Shown here: in pieces, positions 22,314 through 30,534 of the stretch
How positions within the stretch are numbered: the stretch's first letter is position 1
How the letters are laid out: every line of letters starts with the position of its first letter
DNA from: an uncultured Odoribacter sp.
GTDB taxonomy: Bacteria > Bacteroidota > Bacteroidia > Bacteroidales > Marinifilaceae
Length of the DNA: 39,094 bases
Direction: 5' to 3'
NCBI GenBank assembly: GCA_910578985.1
Contig: CAJTSF010000023.1
Location: 1-39,094 of the forward strand
Made by a program: the position numbers and the translations under genes
Notes under the pieces: generated by a model
Databases searched by the model: none
What the model was told of the DNA's origin: nothing
What the model saw: the letters and a program-made list of their open reading frames with translations, nothing else

Positions 22314-23411
22314 TTATGATTTTACAGGACTATCGTTTCTAGCCGCTAATTTTCTCTTTGCCAATTCATTTATAATATAAAACATCAAAGAAAATAGAAC
22401 AATATCAAGTAAAATCAATAGTTCATTAGACATTTTCTGTCCTATAACTCCCAAACAAATAAACATCAAATTCAAGACCAATATGGTAAATGTAGCTTTC
22501 ATATGAACACCATCATAAATAATCAATAACTTATGGTGTAAATGAGATTTGTCTGCTTTGAAAGGAGAAAAACCACGCATCCAACGGGACACAAATAATC
22601 GCAAGGTATCTAATATCGGCACTGCCAGCACACTAAATATAAGAGCAGGTATTGCAAAATATCCATTAGCTTTCCATTCTATAATATCAATCTTGCCCAT
22701 TTTTATGGCCATAACCCCTAACAAAAAACCAACCATCAAAGCTCCAGAATCCCCCATGAACATTTTAGAGCGATTGCCAAACAGATTAATAAGAAAAAAA
22801 GGAAAAATAGAAGCTGCCAAAATAAAACAAAGTAATGCATACTCCAGATATCCCACTTTATAAAGGCAAATTCCAAAAAACAAACTATCGCATAAAGCTA
22901 CTCCCGATGACAATCCATCTATTCCGTCCAACAAATTGATGGCATTTATCAAGCCAATCAAAGCAATGAACGATAAAATGATTCCTGCCCATGAATAAAT
23001 ATAGCCCATACCAAACAGCCCAGACAAATTATCCAAATAGAAATTCCCCCCCAATATCAACGCCAATACTCCTAATATCTCTCCTTTCAATTTTTTTCGA
23101 GGAGATATTTGTACAAAATCATCATAGATACCAATAATAAATATCAATATTGCCCCCAATAAAATATACTGCAATTCATAAAAGGTATCAAACTGCATAA
23201 AAAGTGTGCAAGAGACAACAAAAGACAGAAATACAATAATGCCGCCAATATTAGGTACACACCCTATATGAGAAGAACGATTATTAGGCCTGTCAACAAA
23301 ATTTTTCCGAATGGCTAATTTAAAAATAGGAATCCTTATATACCACCCAATTAAAAGCGCTATTAAAATAGAAAGTACAAATCGCCATGTATCTGGTAAT
23401 AGACTCAGCAC
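22314..23411 (-). CDS. Undecaprenyl-phosphate sugar-1-phosphate transferase (WecA/MraY family)
   Basis: 365 residues with about ten hydrophobic helices. Family motifs are present: GIYDDFVQISPRKKL (DD at the active-site loop), NAINLLDGIDGLSSG (catalytic loop), FMGDSGALMVGFLLG (Mg2+-binding Asp) and SHLHHKLL (HxHH-like loop of WecA-type enzymes). These enzymes move a sugar-1-phosphate, often GlcNAc or another HexNAc, from UDP-sugar to undecaprenyl phosphate, starting O-antigen, capsule or related glycans. The start is GTG with AAGGA six bases upstream; no nearer ATG fits the first helix. It heads the rfbA-rfbD unit. The acceptor glycan cannot be read from the window. Confidence 0.88.
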   Translation of the reverse strand: MLSLLPDTWRFVLSILIALLIGWYIRIPIFKLAIRKNFVDRPNNRSSHIGCVPNIGGIIVFLSFVVSCTLFMQFDTFYELQYILLGAILIFIIGIYDDFVQISPRKKLKGEILGVLALILGGNFYLDNLSGLFGMGYIYSWAGIILSFIALIGLINAINLLDGIDGLSSGVALCDSLFFGICLYKVGYLEYALLCFILAASIFPFFLINLFGNRSKMFMGDSGALMVGFLLGVMAIKMGKIDIIEWKANGYFAIPALIFSVLAVPILDTLRLFVSRWMRGFSPFKADKSHLHHKLLIIYDGVHMKATFTILVLNLMFICLGVIGQKMSNELLILLDIVLFSLMFYIINELAKRKLAARNDSPVKS

Positions 23412-23454
23412 AATTCCTTATTTTTATCTTATTCAATATGTTTTATACTGCTTG

Positions 23455-23462
23455 CAAAAATA
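23455..23462 (-). promoter_or_regulatory. Candidate -7 element for the GT4-rfbA-rfbD unit
   Basis: On the minus strand TATTTTTG fits TAnnTTTG and lies 43 bases before the GTG start, inside the AT-rich 123-base gap after dacB. No TTTG at the ideal distance, so it is a moderate fit. Confidence 0.5.
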
Positions 23463-23534
23463 AGAAATTCTCCCAAACAATATTTATTTATAGAGAAAAA
23501 AAACTTATAAAAATTATTTTCATTGAAATTCAAT

Positions 23535-24905
23535 CTATAATAAGGCAGAAAACAATTGACTTACAGAATTTTGTAATTGACTCAAAGAACAAGTATAATG
23601 ATTAATCAACAAGGTAAAGGCTAATTTGTTTCCATTATTTTGAATCAAATAACCTGTTAACGAACGTATTCCGGACATTGAACCTGTTTTAGCCTGCATT
23701 CTATTTTTTAATTTCGGACATGAATAAGAATAAACAGAAACATTTCTGTCAATTCCCGCCACTGAAAGAGAAGAAAGGAAAGCAGTGTGTTTGTTTCTGC
23801 CTATATAAACCAATAAATCCGTCAATACTTGTGCCGGAATTGCATTCATCGGAGACAAACCGCATGCGTCATGAAGCATGCACCCTGCAGCATCTATGCC
23901 TACACCGGAAAATAAAGCAACAACCTTTTCTTGCCATGTTTCATTAGTCATCAACCTTCCCAAAGCTTCTGCAAAAAGATTCACACTGGATTTATTGGTA
24001 TGATAAACTATGTCTTTTAAAGCAGGGGAATATAAACAAAACCATTCATTTTTTCTTTTTATAGGCAATAGCTTTTGATGGATGACGATCCCTTCTTCAG
24101 ATAGCATTTTCATCAATTCATGGACAAAAGTACAAGCCGGTCGGTGCAAAGCACCTTTTACGCAAAAGTCGGCACGATTAGGAGGCAAGGTCCCTGCAAC
24201 ACGAAAGACCGAGCTGTAAGGTCCTCCATAAATCCAAGCGTTATCTTTGTTATCAGCTGCAACCATCACTTCATTTTCTATTCTAATCCCAGGTAAGAAA
24301 GGCTCTACAGACAATAATTCGGCACGTGTCCCCACTGTTCCCGTTTTAAAATGCAGTGTATAGGTATTATCCCGATAATTGAAAGGCAAATATAAAGCAC
24401 CGTAATAGTTAGAAATATCCTCCCAAAGCCAAGAACCCGGGATTGCCATACCATCTTTAGCATTTTCTACGATAATTGTTCCCTCAATCTGTCGAATTCC
24501 AGACTTTCGAATAGTGTCAACTAATGCTTTTAAGGCAGAGTGATTAGGAAAATAACGGGAATCCAACGTAGGATCTCCCGATGCCTGCAAAATAATATTC
24601 CCACGAAGCACTCCGTTATGTATATCTCCTGTATAATATACAGGGGTTTTATAACGGTAATTTTCTCCCTTTTCCTGTAAAGCAAACCATGTCGGAATAA
24701 TTTTAGCTACAGATGCAGGCGTCAAAGCCATATCCGCGTGATATGACAATATTTCCCGACCATCACTTACTTGTTTAACAGACAATCCAATAGCTGCATA
24801 TTTCAACCCAGGATTCGCTAAAAATTCATATAATGCTTCCGTATATTGGCCTCGGGCTATATATCCAATACCCCACATCAAGATAATCAAGCAGGCTTTT
24901 TTCAT
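23535..24905 (-). CDS. dacB: D-alanyl-D-alanine carboxypeptidase/endopeptidase (PBP4 family)
   Basis: 456 residues with a signal peptide (MKKACLIILMWGIGYIARGQ). The penicillin-binding motifs are present in order: SxxK as Ser65-Val-Ala-Lys68 in TPASVAKI, SxN in NKSSVNLFAEAL, and KTG in AKTGSMSGIRS. The insert between SxxK and SxN matches the type C low-mass PBP layout (SGDPTLDS, then LPFNYRDNTY). Such enzymes cleave the terminal D-Ala or cross-links in the periplasm. It starts 4 bases after the xseB stop and ends the secA-lgt run before a 123-base gap that holds the next promoter. Confidence 0.92.
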   Translation of the reverse strand: MKKACLIILMWGIGYIARGQYTEALYEFLANPGLKYAAIGLSVKQVSDGREILSYHADMALTPASVAKIIPTWFALQEKGENYRYKTPVYYTGDIHNGVLRGNIILQASGDPTLDSRYFPNHSALKALVDTIRKSGIRQIEGTIIVENAKDGMAIPGSWLWEDISNYYGALYLPFNYRDNTYTLHFKTGTVGTRAELLSVEPFLPGIRIENEVMVAADNKDNAWIYGGPYSSVFRVAGTLPPNRADFCVKGALHRPACTFVHELMKMLSEEGIVIHQKLLPIKRKNEWFCLYSPALKDIVYHTNKSSVNLFAEALGRLMTNETWQEKVVALFSGVGIDAAGCMLHDACGLSPMNAIPAQVLTDLLVYIGRNKHTAFLSSLSVAGIDRNVSVYSYSCPKLKNRMQAKTGSMSGIRSLTGYLIQNNGNKLAFTLLINHYTCSLSQLQNSVSQLFSALL

Positions 24906-24909
24906 TATT

Positions 24910-25119
24910 TTATTGATTATCCATTGACCTCAATATTTTTTCCACTTCTTCTTCCGTGTCATGCAATTTAGATTTACAATATGCGATTAATTCGGAAACC
25001 CGCTTCACTTTAACGCTTAATTCATCTATGTTTAGTTGATTATCCTCTAATTTCGAAACGATACTTTCAATTTCATTCATCGCTTCTTTATAACTCAATT
25101 TAATCATCTCATCCATCAT
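24910..25119 (-). CDS. xseB: Exodeoxyribonuclease VII small subunit
   Basis: 69 residues, the normal XseB size. The core LSYKEAMNEIESIVSKLEDN then LNIDELSVKVKRVSELIAYC is the helical hairpin that binds the long XseA arm. Three candidate ATGs (25119, 25116, 25107) share the frame. The first abuts the TGA of xseA, favouring translational coupling, while MIKLSYKEA from 25107 matches typical XseB N-termini. Subunits assemble with XseA into an exonuclease that degrades single-stranded DNA in both directions. Confidence 0.92.
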   Translation of the reverse strand: MMDEMIKLSYKEAMNEIESIVSKLEDNQLNIDELSVKVKRVSELIAYCKSKLHDTEEEVEKILRSMDNQ

Positions 25120-26436
25120 TCAACTTATTTCTGATTTAACTACCTTGCTCATTACACGTCCACTGGATAGTTCTGTTTCAAGACAATCACCCAGTGAAAG
25201 TATTTCAATTGATTTCACGGCTTTCCCATTCAAACGAGTGATCGAATACCCTCGTTTCAATACCAAAACAGGATCAACATATTTCACCGTATTGGCAGCT
25301 AATTCCAATAAACGCTGATGTTTTGCCATGATATTTTGTGCCCTTTGCCGCAAATTTGTATTGAACGCTTCTAATCGATTATTTTCCCGCTCCATACTCC
25401 AAGCTACTCCGTTCCGGACACGAATCGGAAACTGCTTCATTAAACTTGCACGATGAGAAGCCAATAAAGATAATAACATATGCCTGAAATTCAATACCAT
25501 TTTCAATTGATTATCTATTTGCGTCCGTAATACCTCTTGTACCTCTTCAACTAATTTCTTTTGCAGATTATGTAATAAAATTTCTTGTTCATGAAAAGTT
25601 TCAATCAAAAAAGCCGCCACAGCTGTCGGTGTTTTTAAATATAAATGCGCCACTCTGTCTGCAATAGTCAAATCCCGTTCATGCCCTATGCCCGTTAATA
25701 CCGGCAAAGGAAATTGAGCTATATTAGCAGCTATCTCATAATTATCAAAACTACCTAAATCCACCTGCGAACCACCTCCACGCACAACGACAACAACATC
25801 AAATAACGATTCGTTTGCATATATTTTTTCCAAAGCGCCAATAACCGATGTTGCTGTTTTCTCCCCTTGCATAACGGCAGGAAAAACTTTTATATGAAAA
25901 CGGTAACCGTAGATATTATTCTGCAACTGGTTAATAAAGTCACCCAACCCAGCTGCTGTAGGAGAAGATATAACGGCTATATTTTTAGGTAATACAGGAA
26001 ATTCCAAATCCCGATTCATATTAATGATACCATCCTGTTCCAATCGTTTTAATATTTCCTGTTTTTTTCGCTCCAAATCTCCGACCGTGTAAGTCGGATC
26101 TATGTCCTTAACATTTAAGGAATAACCGTACAATTCATGAAAAACGACCTCAACATTCAATAAAATATGAATCCCTTTTTCCAAAGTCCGCCCGGTTGTC
26201 GTTTCGAAATAAGGACGCAATGTCCGGAAAAGAGATGCCCATATCGTTGCCCGAGCCGTAGCAATAATCCCTTCCTCATTCTCCCGTTTATCAACTAGTT
26301 GTAGATAACAATGTCCGGAACGATTCATTTGTACTTCTGCAATTTCTGCTGTTATCCACAATGAATCAGGGAACTGGTGTTTTAGGAAACGCTTAATTTG
26401 AATATTCAATTCATATAAAGTACATGCTTTCATCAT
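25120..26436 (-). CDS. xseA: Exodeoxyribonuclease VII large subunit
   Basis: 438 residues. The N-terminal OB-fold (WITAEIAEVQMNRSGHCYLQL) is followed by the catalytic domain with NIAVISSPTAAGLGDFI, VVVVRGGGSQVDLGSFDN and LTGIGHERDLTIADRVAH, the conserved nuclease motifs. The helical arm (IETFHEQEILLHNLQ...) ends with the C-terminal YSITRLNGKAV segment. Length is normal. It is directly coupled to xseB and starts 21 bases after the YwqK-like gene. Confidence 0.95.
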   Translation of the reverse strand: MMKACTLYELNIQIKRFLKHQFPDSLWITAEIAEVQMNRSGHCYLQLVDKRENEEGIIATARATIWASLFRTLRPYFETTTGRTLEKGIHILLNVEVVFHELYGYSLNVKDIDPTYTVGDLERKKQEILKRLEQDGIINMNRDLEFPVLPKNIAVISSPTAAGLGDFINQLQNNIYGYRFHIKVFPAVMQGEKTATSVIGALEKIYANESLFDVVVVVRGGGSQVDLGSFDNYEIAANIAQFPLPVLTGIGHERDLTIADRVAHLYLKTPTAVAAFLIETFHEQEILLHNLQKKLVEEVQEVLRTQIDNQLKMVLNFRHMLLSLLASHRASLMKQFPIRVRNGVAWSMERENNRLEAFNTNLRQRAQNIMAKHQRLLELAANTVKYVDPVLVLKRGYSITRLNGKAVKSIEILSLGDCLETELSSGRVMSKVVKSEIS

Positions 26437-26457
26437 ACATAAAACAACTGGCGATTC

Positions 26458-27231
26458 TTACTGACCATCAGTTAAACGCATATATGTTTCCGGATCGTCA
26501 GCAAATATCTCCGGATCGGGTATTCTCTTTCCAGTATTCAACAATGTATCCAATTCACGACTTTGCTTTAATTCCTCTTCTTCAGCATTTTCCAATACAC
26601 CTTGATGGTAAATGCGTTTCAGGACAAGTGTCCCTGTTTCATCGTAAAACTCCCACTCCCCCTCTTTCAGATTATTTTTATACATTCCTTTAGTTCGCAA
26701 TACTCCGTCCCGAGAAAAAGACTGTATCTCTCCATTCAATTTCCCCTCCGCATAGAACGCCTGAAGTCTTTTTTGCCCATTTTCATAATACAACTCCCAT
26801 CCCCCATTTGCTTTTCCACCTTTCCAACACTTCCGTTCAATCACCCGTTTGTCGTTTGAATAACGTACACTTTCTCCTTCTAATCTATTATTTTGATATT
26901 CATCGGTTCCTACAATACCCCTATTTTTATAATAAAACCATTTCCCGCATTTAGCTTTCCGAAAGTATTTTCCAGAAGAGGTGTATTCTCCACTCCGACT
27001 ATACAATACAGCCTCTACCGTATCCCCTAAATGATTCATCTTCGCTTTGATTGCCCCATCTTCATAATAATGAATAACCATTCCATCCGGTTTTCCTCCG
27101 ACAAAATTCCCTTCATACCTAAGCTTTCCACTCGCATAAAAACCTTGTTTCAATTCCTGAGCAAAAGAATGATGGGGACAAAAGAATGCTAAGAAAACAA
27201 CAAATAGATATAATGTATTTCTAATGATCAT
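26458..27231 (-). CDS. Exported YwqK/MORN_2-repeat protein
   Basis: 257 residues with a signal peptide (LYLFVVFLAFFCPHHSFAQ). At least seven repeats of the MORN_2 type follow, of the form G-x-x-x-Y-x-x-G, for example GFYASGKLRYEGNFVGGKPDG, WFYYKNRGIVGTDEYQNNRL, WELYYENGQKRLQAFYAEGK, IQSFSRDGVLRTKGMYKNN and WEFYDETGTLVLKRIYHQG. The tail (DPEIFADDPETYMRL) is acidic. The family is often annotated as a toxin-antitoxin YwqK antitoxin, but an exported protein with no toxin partner nearby does not support that role. A periplasmic or surface binding function is more likely; the ligand is unknown. Position between engB and xseA suggests shared transcription only. Confidence 0.85.
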   Translation of the reverse strand: MIIRNTLYLFVVFLAFFCPHHSFAQELKQGFYASGKLRYEGNFVGGKPDGMVIHYYEDGAIKAKMNHLGDTVEAVLYSRSGEYTSSGKYFRKAKCGKWFYYKNRGIVGTDEYQNNRLEGESVRYSNDKRVIERKCWKGGKANGGWELYYENGQKRLQAFYAEGKLNGEIQSFSRDGVLRTKGMYKNNLKEGEWEFYDETGTLVLKRIYHQGVLENAEEEELKQSRELDTLLNTGKRIPDPEIFADDPETYMRLTDGQ

Positions 27232-27243
27232 GACGGTTCAATT

Positions 27244-27837
27244 TTATAAACGGTTCAGTTCATCTATATAATCCAGCACCTCCTCACGTCCCAAACGTTT
27301 TTCTGCCGAAGTCATAAATGACAAAGGCGTTGTTTCCCAAGTATCCAACATAGCTTTATGATAATTCTCCATACACACCGAACGCTGTTGAGTTGTCAAT
27401 TTATCGGCTTTGGTAAAAATCATCACAAAAGGAACTCCATTTTCACCCAACCATTCCATAAATTCAAGATCTATTTTTTGCGGCTGGTGGCGACTATCAA
27501 TTAAAACAAATAAACAAACCAGATTTTCACGTTTCAATATATAATCACGTATCATCTTTTCAAATTGTTTGCGCGAAGATTCGGATACCCTCGCATAACC
27601 ATATCCCGGCAAATCCACCATATACCAAGAATCATTGATAAAAAAATGATTGATAAGTTGTGTTTTACCCGGTTTGGCAGCAGTCTTTGCCAACTTCTTA
27701 TTATTAGTCAGCATGTTGATTAAAGAAGACTTTCCTACATTGGAACGTCCGATAAAAGCATATTCAGGCAAATTGGTTGAAGGGCATTTCTCTACAACAG
27801 AGTTACTCATCACAAATTCCGCTTTTACAATATCCAT
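27244..27837 (-). CDS. engB: Ribosome-biogenesis GTPase EngB (YsxC/YihA)
   Basis: 197 residues from ATG 27837; a TTG two codons upstream is less likely. The small Era-like G domain has G1 GRSNVGKS, G2 at PGKTQ, G3 DLPGYG, G4 TKAD and G5 SAEK. The spacing and MVDLPGYGYARV segment are diagnostic for EngB, which assists assembly of the large ribosomal subunit. Length is standard. It begins 21 bases after the rmuC stop. Confidence 0.95.
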   Translation of the reverse strand: MDIVKAEFVMSNSVVEKCPSTNLPEYAFIGRSNVGKSSLINMLTNNKKLAKTAAKPGKTQLINHFFINDSWYMVDLPGYGYARVSESSRKQFEKMIRDYILKRENLVCLFVLIDSRHQPQKIDLEFMEWLGENGVPFVMIFTKADKLTTQQRSVCMENYHKAMLDTWETTPLSFMTSAEKRLGREEVLDYIDELNRL

Positions 27838-27858
27838 AATCAATAACTTTTCAATTTA

Positions 27859-29169
27859 CTATTTCTGACTTTCCTGTTCTTCATCAGGTAGTAATTCTTT
27901 AGGTATTTCTTTCTCTCCTTTTTTTGACTTCACACCTAATTCCCTCAATTTCAATGTTTGAGATATCAAATTTCCTCCTCCCGTACTCAGACGCCCCAAT
28001 GCCTGCTCATAAACAGTTTGCGTTTTTCGAATGCTATCCCCAATTGAAGTAAAACTCTCTAAAAAAGAAACACATTTATCATAAAGCTTTGCCCCTCTAT
28101 CAGCAATCTCAAGCGCATTGCGATTTTGATATTCTCGACTCCATAAATCCGCCGTTAATTTCAAGGATGCAATCAAATTGGCAGGACTCAACAAAAGGAC
28201 ACGCTTACGATAAGCATCACTCCACAAAGATGAGTCATGTTGCATAGCTAATACATAAGACGCTTCATTGGGAATAAACATCATGACAAAATCAAGCGTA
28301 CCACCAGCCCAACTATCATAATTCTTGTTTGCCAACTCATCAACATGCTTACGAACGGAATGCAAATGTTCTTTTAACGCAACCTCACGCATGGCATCTG
28401 TTTCTGAATTACAATAATTCACATAAGCTGTCAGAGAAACTTTAGAATCAATAATTACACGACGGTTATCGGGATAAACAATCATGACATCCGGCCGCAT
28501 CATTCCTCCGTTTTCATTATGTAATACTCGATTGTTTTCATCTTTCAGCGTCTCCTGAACAAAATATTCCCGCCCCTTTGTCAAACCCGAATTTTCGAGA
28601 ATACGTTCTAATATCATTTCGCCCCAATCCCCCTGTATTTTTACATTTCCTTTTAAAGCATTAGTCAAATTGACAGCATCTACTCGAATTTGATTATTTA
28701 ATTGGACTAATTCCGCAATCTTCCGCTCTAATACTGTACGTTCTGTCGCCTCTTTATGGTAAGCCTCATCCACTTTTTTTCGAAATTCAACAATGTCTTT
28801 ATTTAAAGGCTGTAATATTTTCTCTATATTTTCCCGATTGGTTTCGGTAAAACGACGTGATTTATCTTCTAAAATTTCTCCTGCCAAATTACGAAATTGA
28901 GCCGTCATCATCTCTCTAATCTCTCCCATCTCTTGCTTTTGGAAAGTAAGTTTTTCTTCCATTTGACGTCCGCTCTCCTTCAAACGTTCCGTTTCCGAAA
29001 TAAGTTGCAATTTTTCATTTTGCAATTGTTGTTCTTTTTCACGCAAACGAATCACCTCCTCATTCATTAACGATAATTGAACTTCTAAAGGTTTTTTCCC
29101 ACCCCGCATTAATGCAAAAACAAGTAGCATCCCTACCAACATTCCCACAAACCAAATTACAACCTCCAT
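27859..29169 (-). CDS. rmuC: RmuC-family protein
   Basis: 436 residues. An N-terminal membrane anchor (VVIWFVGMLVGMLLVFALM) precedes a long coiled coil (about 30-175). The RmuC domain follows with GNVKIQGDWGEMILERILEN then SGL, RPDVMIVYPDNRRVIIDSKV, FVMMFIPNEASYV and LLLSPANLIASLKLTADLW. The GDWGE and D-SKV residues match the restriction-endonuclease-like fold of the family. RmuC is linked genetically to limiting recombination at inverted repeats; its biochemical activity is not settled. It ends with a low-complexity acidic tail and follows guanine deaminase by 25 bases. Confidence 0.9.
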   Translation of the reverse strand: MEVVIWFVGMLVGMLLVFALMRGGKKPLEVQLSLMNEEVIRLREKEQQLQNEKLQLISETERLKESGRQMEEKLTFQKQEMGEIREMMTAQFRNLAGEILEDKSRRFTETNRENIEKILQPLNKDIVEFRKKVDEAYHKEATERTVLERKIAELVQLNNQIRVDAVNLTNALKGNVKIQGDWGEMILERILENSGLTKGREYFVQETLKDENNRVLHNENGGMMRPDVMIVYPDNRRVIIDSKVSLTAYVNYCNSETDAMREVALKEHLHSVRKHVDELANKNYDSWAGGTLDFVMMFIPNEASYVLAMQHDSSLWSDAYRKRVLLLSPANLIASLKLTADLWSREYQNRNALEIADRGAKLYDKCVSFLESFTSIGDSIRKTQTVYEQALGRLSTGGGNLISQTLKLRELGVKSKKGEKEIPKELLPDEEQESQK

Positions 29170-29194
29170 CGTTTACCGTTTATACAAATTACAT

Positions 29195-29665
29195 TCAATA
29201 CAATTCCTTTGAATCAGAAGCATTCCATAAATTGAACTCTTCTCCAGCTCCTTGTTCTTCTATTTTCAAAAAAGGGATGGAACGCTCATCTCCCAAAAGT
29301 GTAATTTCCTTATATATAAAGGAATCATCAAATCCTGCACCGGCTGCTTCTTCTTTAGTCGAAGCATAATATACTTTTGAAGGACGTGCCCAATAAATCG
29401 CCCCCAAACACATAGGACATGGTTCACAGCTTGCATAAATCTCACATCCTTCCAATTGATAGGTTTTCAATTTCCGACATGCTTCACGTATAGCATTTAC
29501 CTCGGCATGCGCCGTCGGATCATTATCGGGTGTTACTGTATTTACACAAGAGACTATTACCTCTCCGTCTTTCACAATAACTGCCCCAAAAGGTCCTCCA
29601 GTCCCATTTTTTACATTCTCTTTTGCCAGGCGAATTGCTTCTGCCATAAATTGCCTATTATACAT
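29195..29665 (-). CDS. guaD: Guanine deaminase (GuaD type)
   Basis: 156 residues. Zinc ligands and catalytic residues of the cytidine-deaminase fold are His53 and Glu55 in PTAHAEVNA, and Cys80/Cys83 in SCEPCPMC. Beyond those, GGPFGAVIVKDG, TYQLEGCEIYASCEPCPMCL, GAIYWARPSKVYYA and AGFDDSFIYKEI followed by ER-IPF correspond residue by residue to Bacillus subtilis GuaD (also 156 residues), including the C-terminal swapped tail ending in a W-N...KELY region. It converts guanine to xanthine and ammonia. The same fold in TadA lacks FDDSFIYKEI, so the frequent label tRNA adenosine deaminase would be wrong here. It sits 2 bases after lgt. Confidence 0.88.
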   Translation of the reverse strand: MYNRQFMAEAIRLAKENVKNGTGGPFGAVIVKDGEVIVSCVNTVTPDNDPTAHAEVNAIREACRKLKTYQLEGCEIYASCEPCPMCLGAIYWARPSKVYYASTKEEAAGAGFDDSFIYKEITLLGDERSIPFLKIEEQGAGEEFNLWNASDSKELY

Positions 29666-29667
29666 GG

Positions 29668-30528
29668 TTACTTCTTTAGAGATTTAGCAGCATTGTTCCC
29701 AGAATCAAGTAATTTGCCACTGTACCACAGCATAAAAATTCCTACTAAAATAAATGGAATACTTAATATCTGTCCCATATCCAAAACCATATCGGCTTCC
29801 CATGGTTCTTGCACCTCTTTCACAAATTCTATAACAAATCGGGCTGTGAAAATTAAAATCAAAAAAGAACCAAAAATAAATCCCATACGTTTCTTAACCG
29901 AAGTCTTCCAATATAAATACATCAACACAAAAAAACTGACTAAATAACAAAGCGCTTCATAAAGCTGTGCCGGATGACGAGGTAACTCCGGATGATCCAA
30001 TCCTGAATTCACAAACCGAAATCCCCAAGGGAGTTCTGTTGGGAGACCGACAATTTCCGAATTCATTAAATTTCCCATACGAATAAAAAAACCTGCCAAT
30101 GCAATAGGAATAACGGCTCGGTCAAGTATCCAAAAAATAGATTTCTTGCTGACTTTCTTAGAATAATACCACAATCCAACAATAATACCAATAGCTGCTC
30201 CATGACTTGCCAAACCCTGATAGCCAGTGAACTTAAATTCAGGCGTAAATCGAACCGGCAATATCATTTCCAAAGGATGTGCACTGTAATATGTCCAATC
30301 GTAAAAAATACAATGCCCCAAACGCGCTCCAACAATAGTCGCAATGGCTACATAAATCCATAATTTATCCAACCACGGCATCGGCAATCCTTCCGACCTG
30401 AAAATTTTCTCCTCTACTTTATATCCGAAAATAAAGGCAAGCGCAAATAACAAACCATAATATCGTACAGATATCCCTATATCAAAAATTTCAGGATTAA
30501 CGTTCCAATTTATATACAATGAAAACAT
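29668..30528 (-). CDS. lgt: Prolipoprotein diacylglyceryl transferase
   Basis: 286 residues, seven hydrophobic helices. The family signature RMGNLMNSEIVGLPTELPWG matches the Lgt box (G-R-x-G-N-F-x-N-x-E-x-x-G), and GARLGHCIFYDWTYYSAHPL holds the catalytic His/Arg region. The enzyme moves diacylglycerol from phosphatidylglycerol to the lipobox Cys of prolipoproteins such as the ApbE and 17.3-18.8 kb proteins in this window. It starts 6 bases after the secA stop. Confidence 0.96.
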   Translation of the reverse strand: MFSLYINWNVNPEIFDIGISVRYYGLLFALAFIFGYKVEEKIFRSEGLPMPWLDKLWIYVAIATIVGARLGHCIFYDWTYYSAHPLEMILPVRFTPEFKFTGYQGLASHGAAIGIIVGLWYYSKKVSKKSIFWILDRAVIPIALAGFFIRMGNLMNSEIVGLPTELPWGFRFVNSGLDHPELPRHPAQLYEALCYLVSFFVLMYLYWKTSVKKRMGFIFGSFLILIFTARFVIEFVKEVQEPWEADMVLDMGQILSIPFILVGIFMLWYSGKLLDSGNNAAKSLKK

Positions 30529-30534
30529 AATTCA

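Noticed and set aside
29195..29665. tRNA adenosine deaminase TadA
   Set aside because: The C-terminal FDDSFIYKEI and overall match to GuaD favour guanine deaminase.
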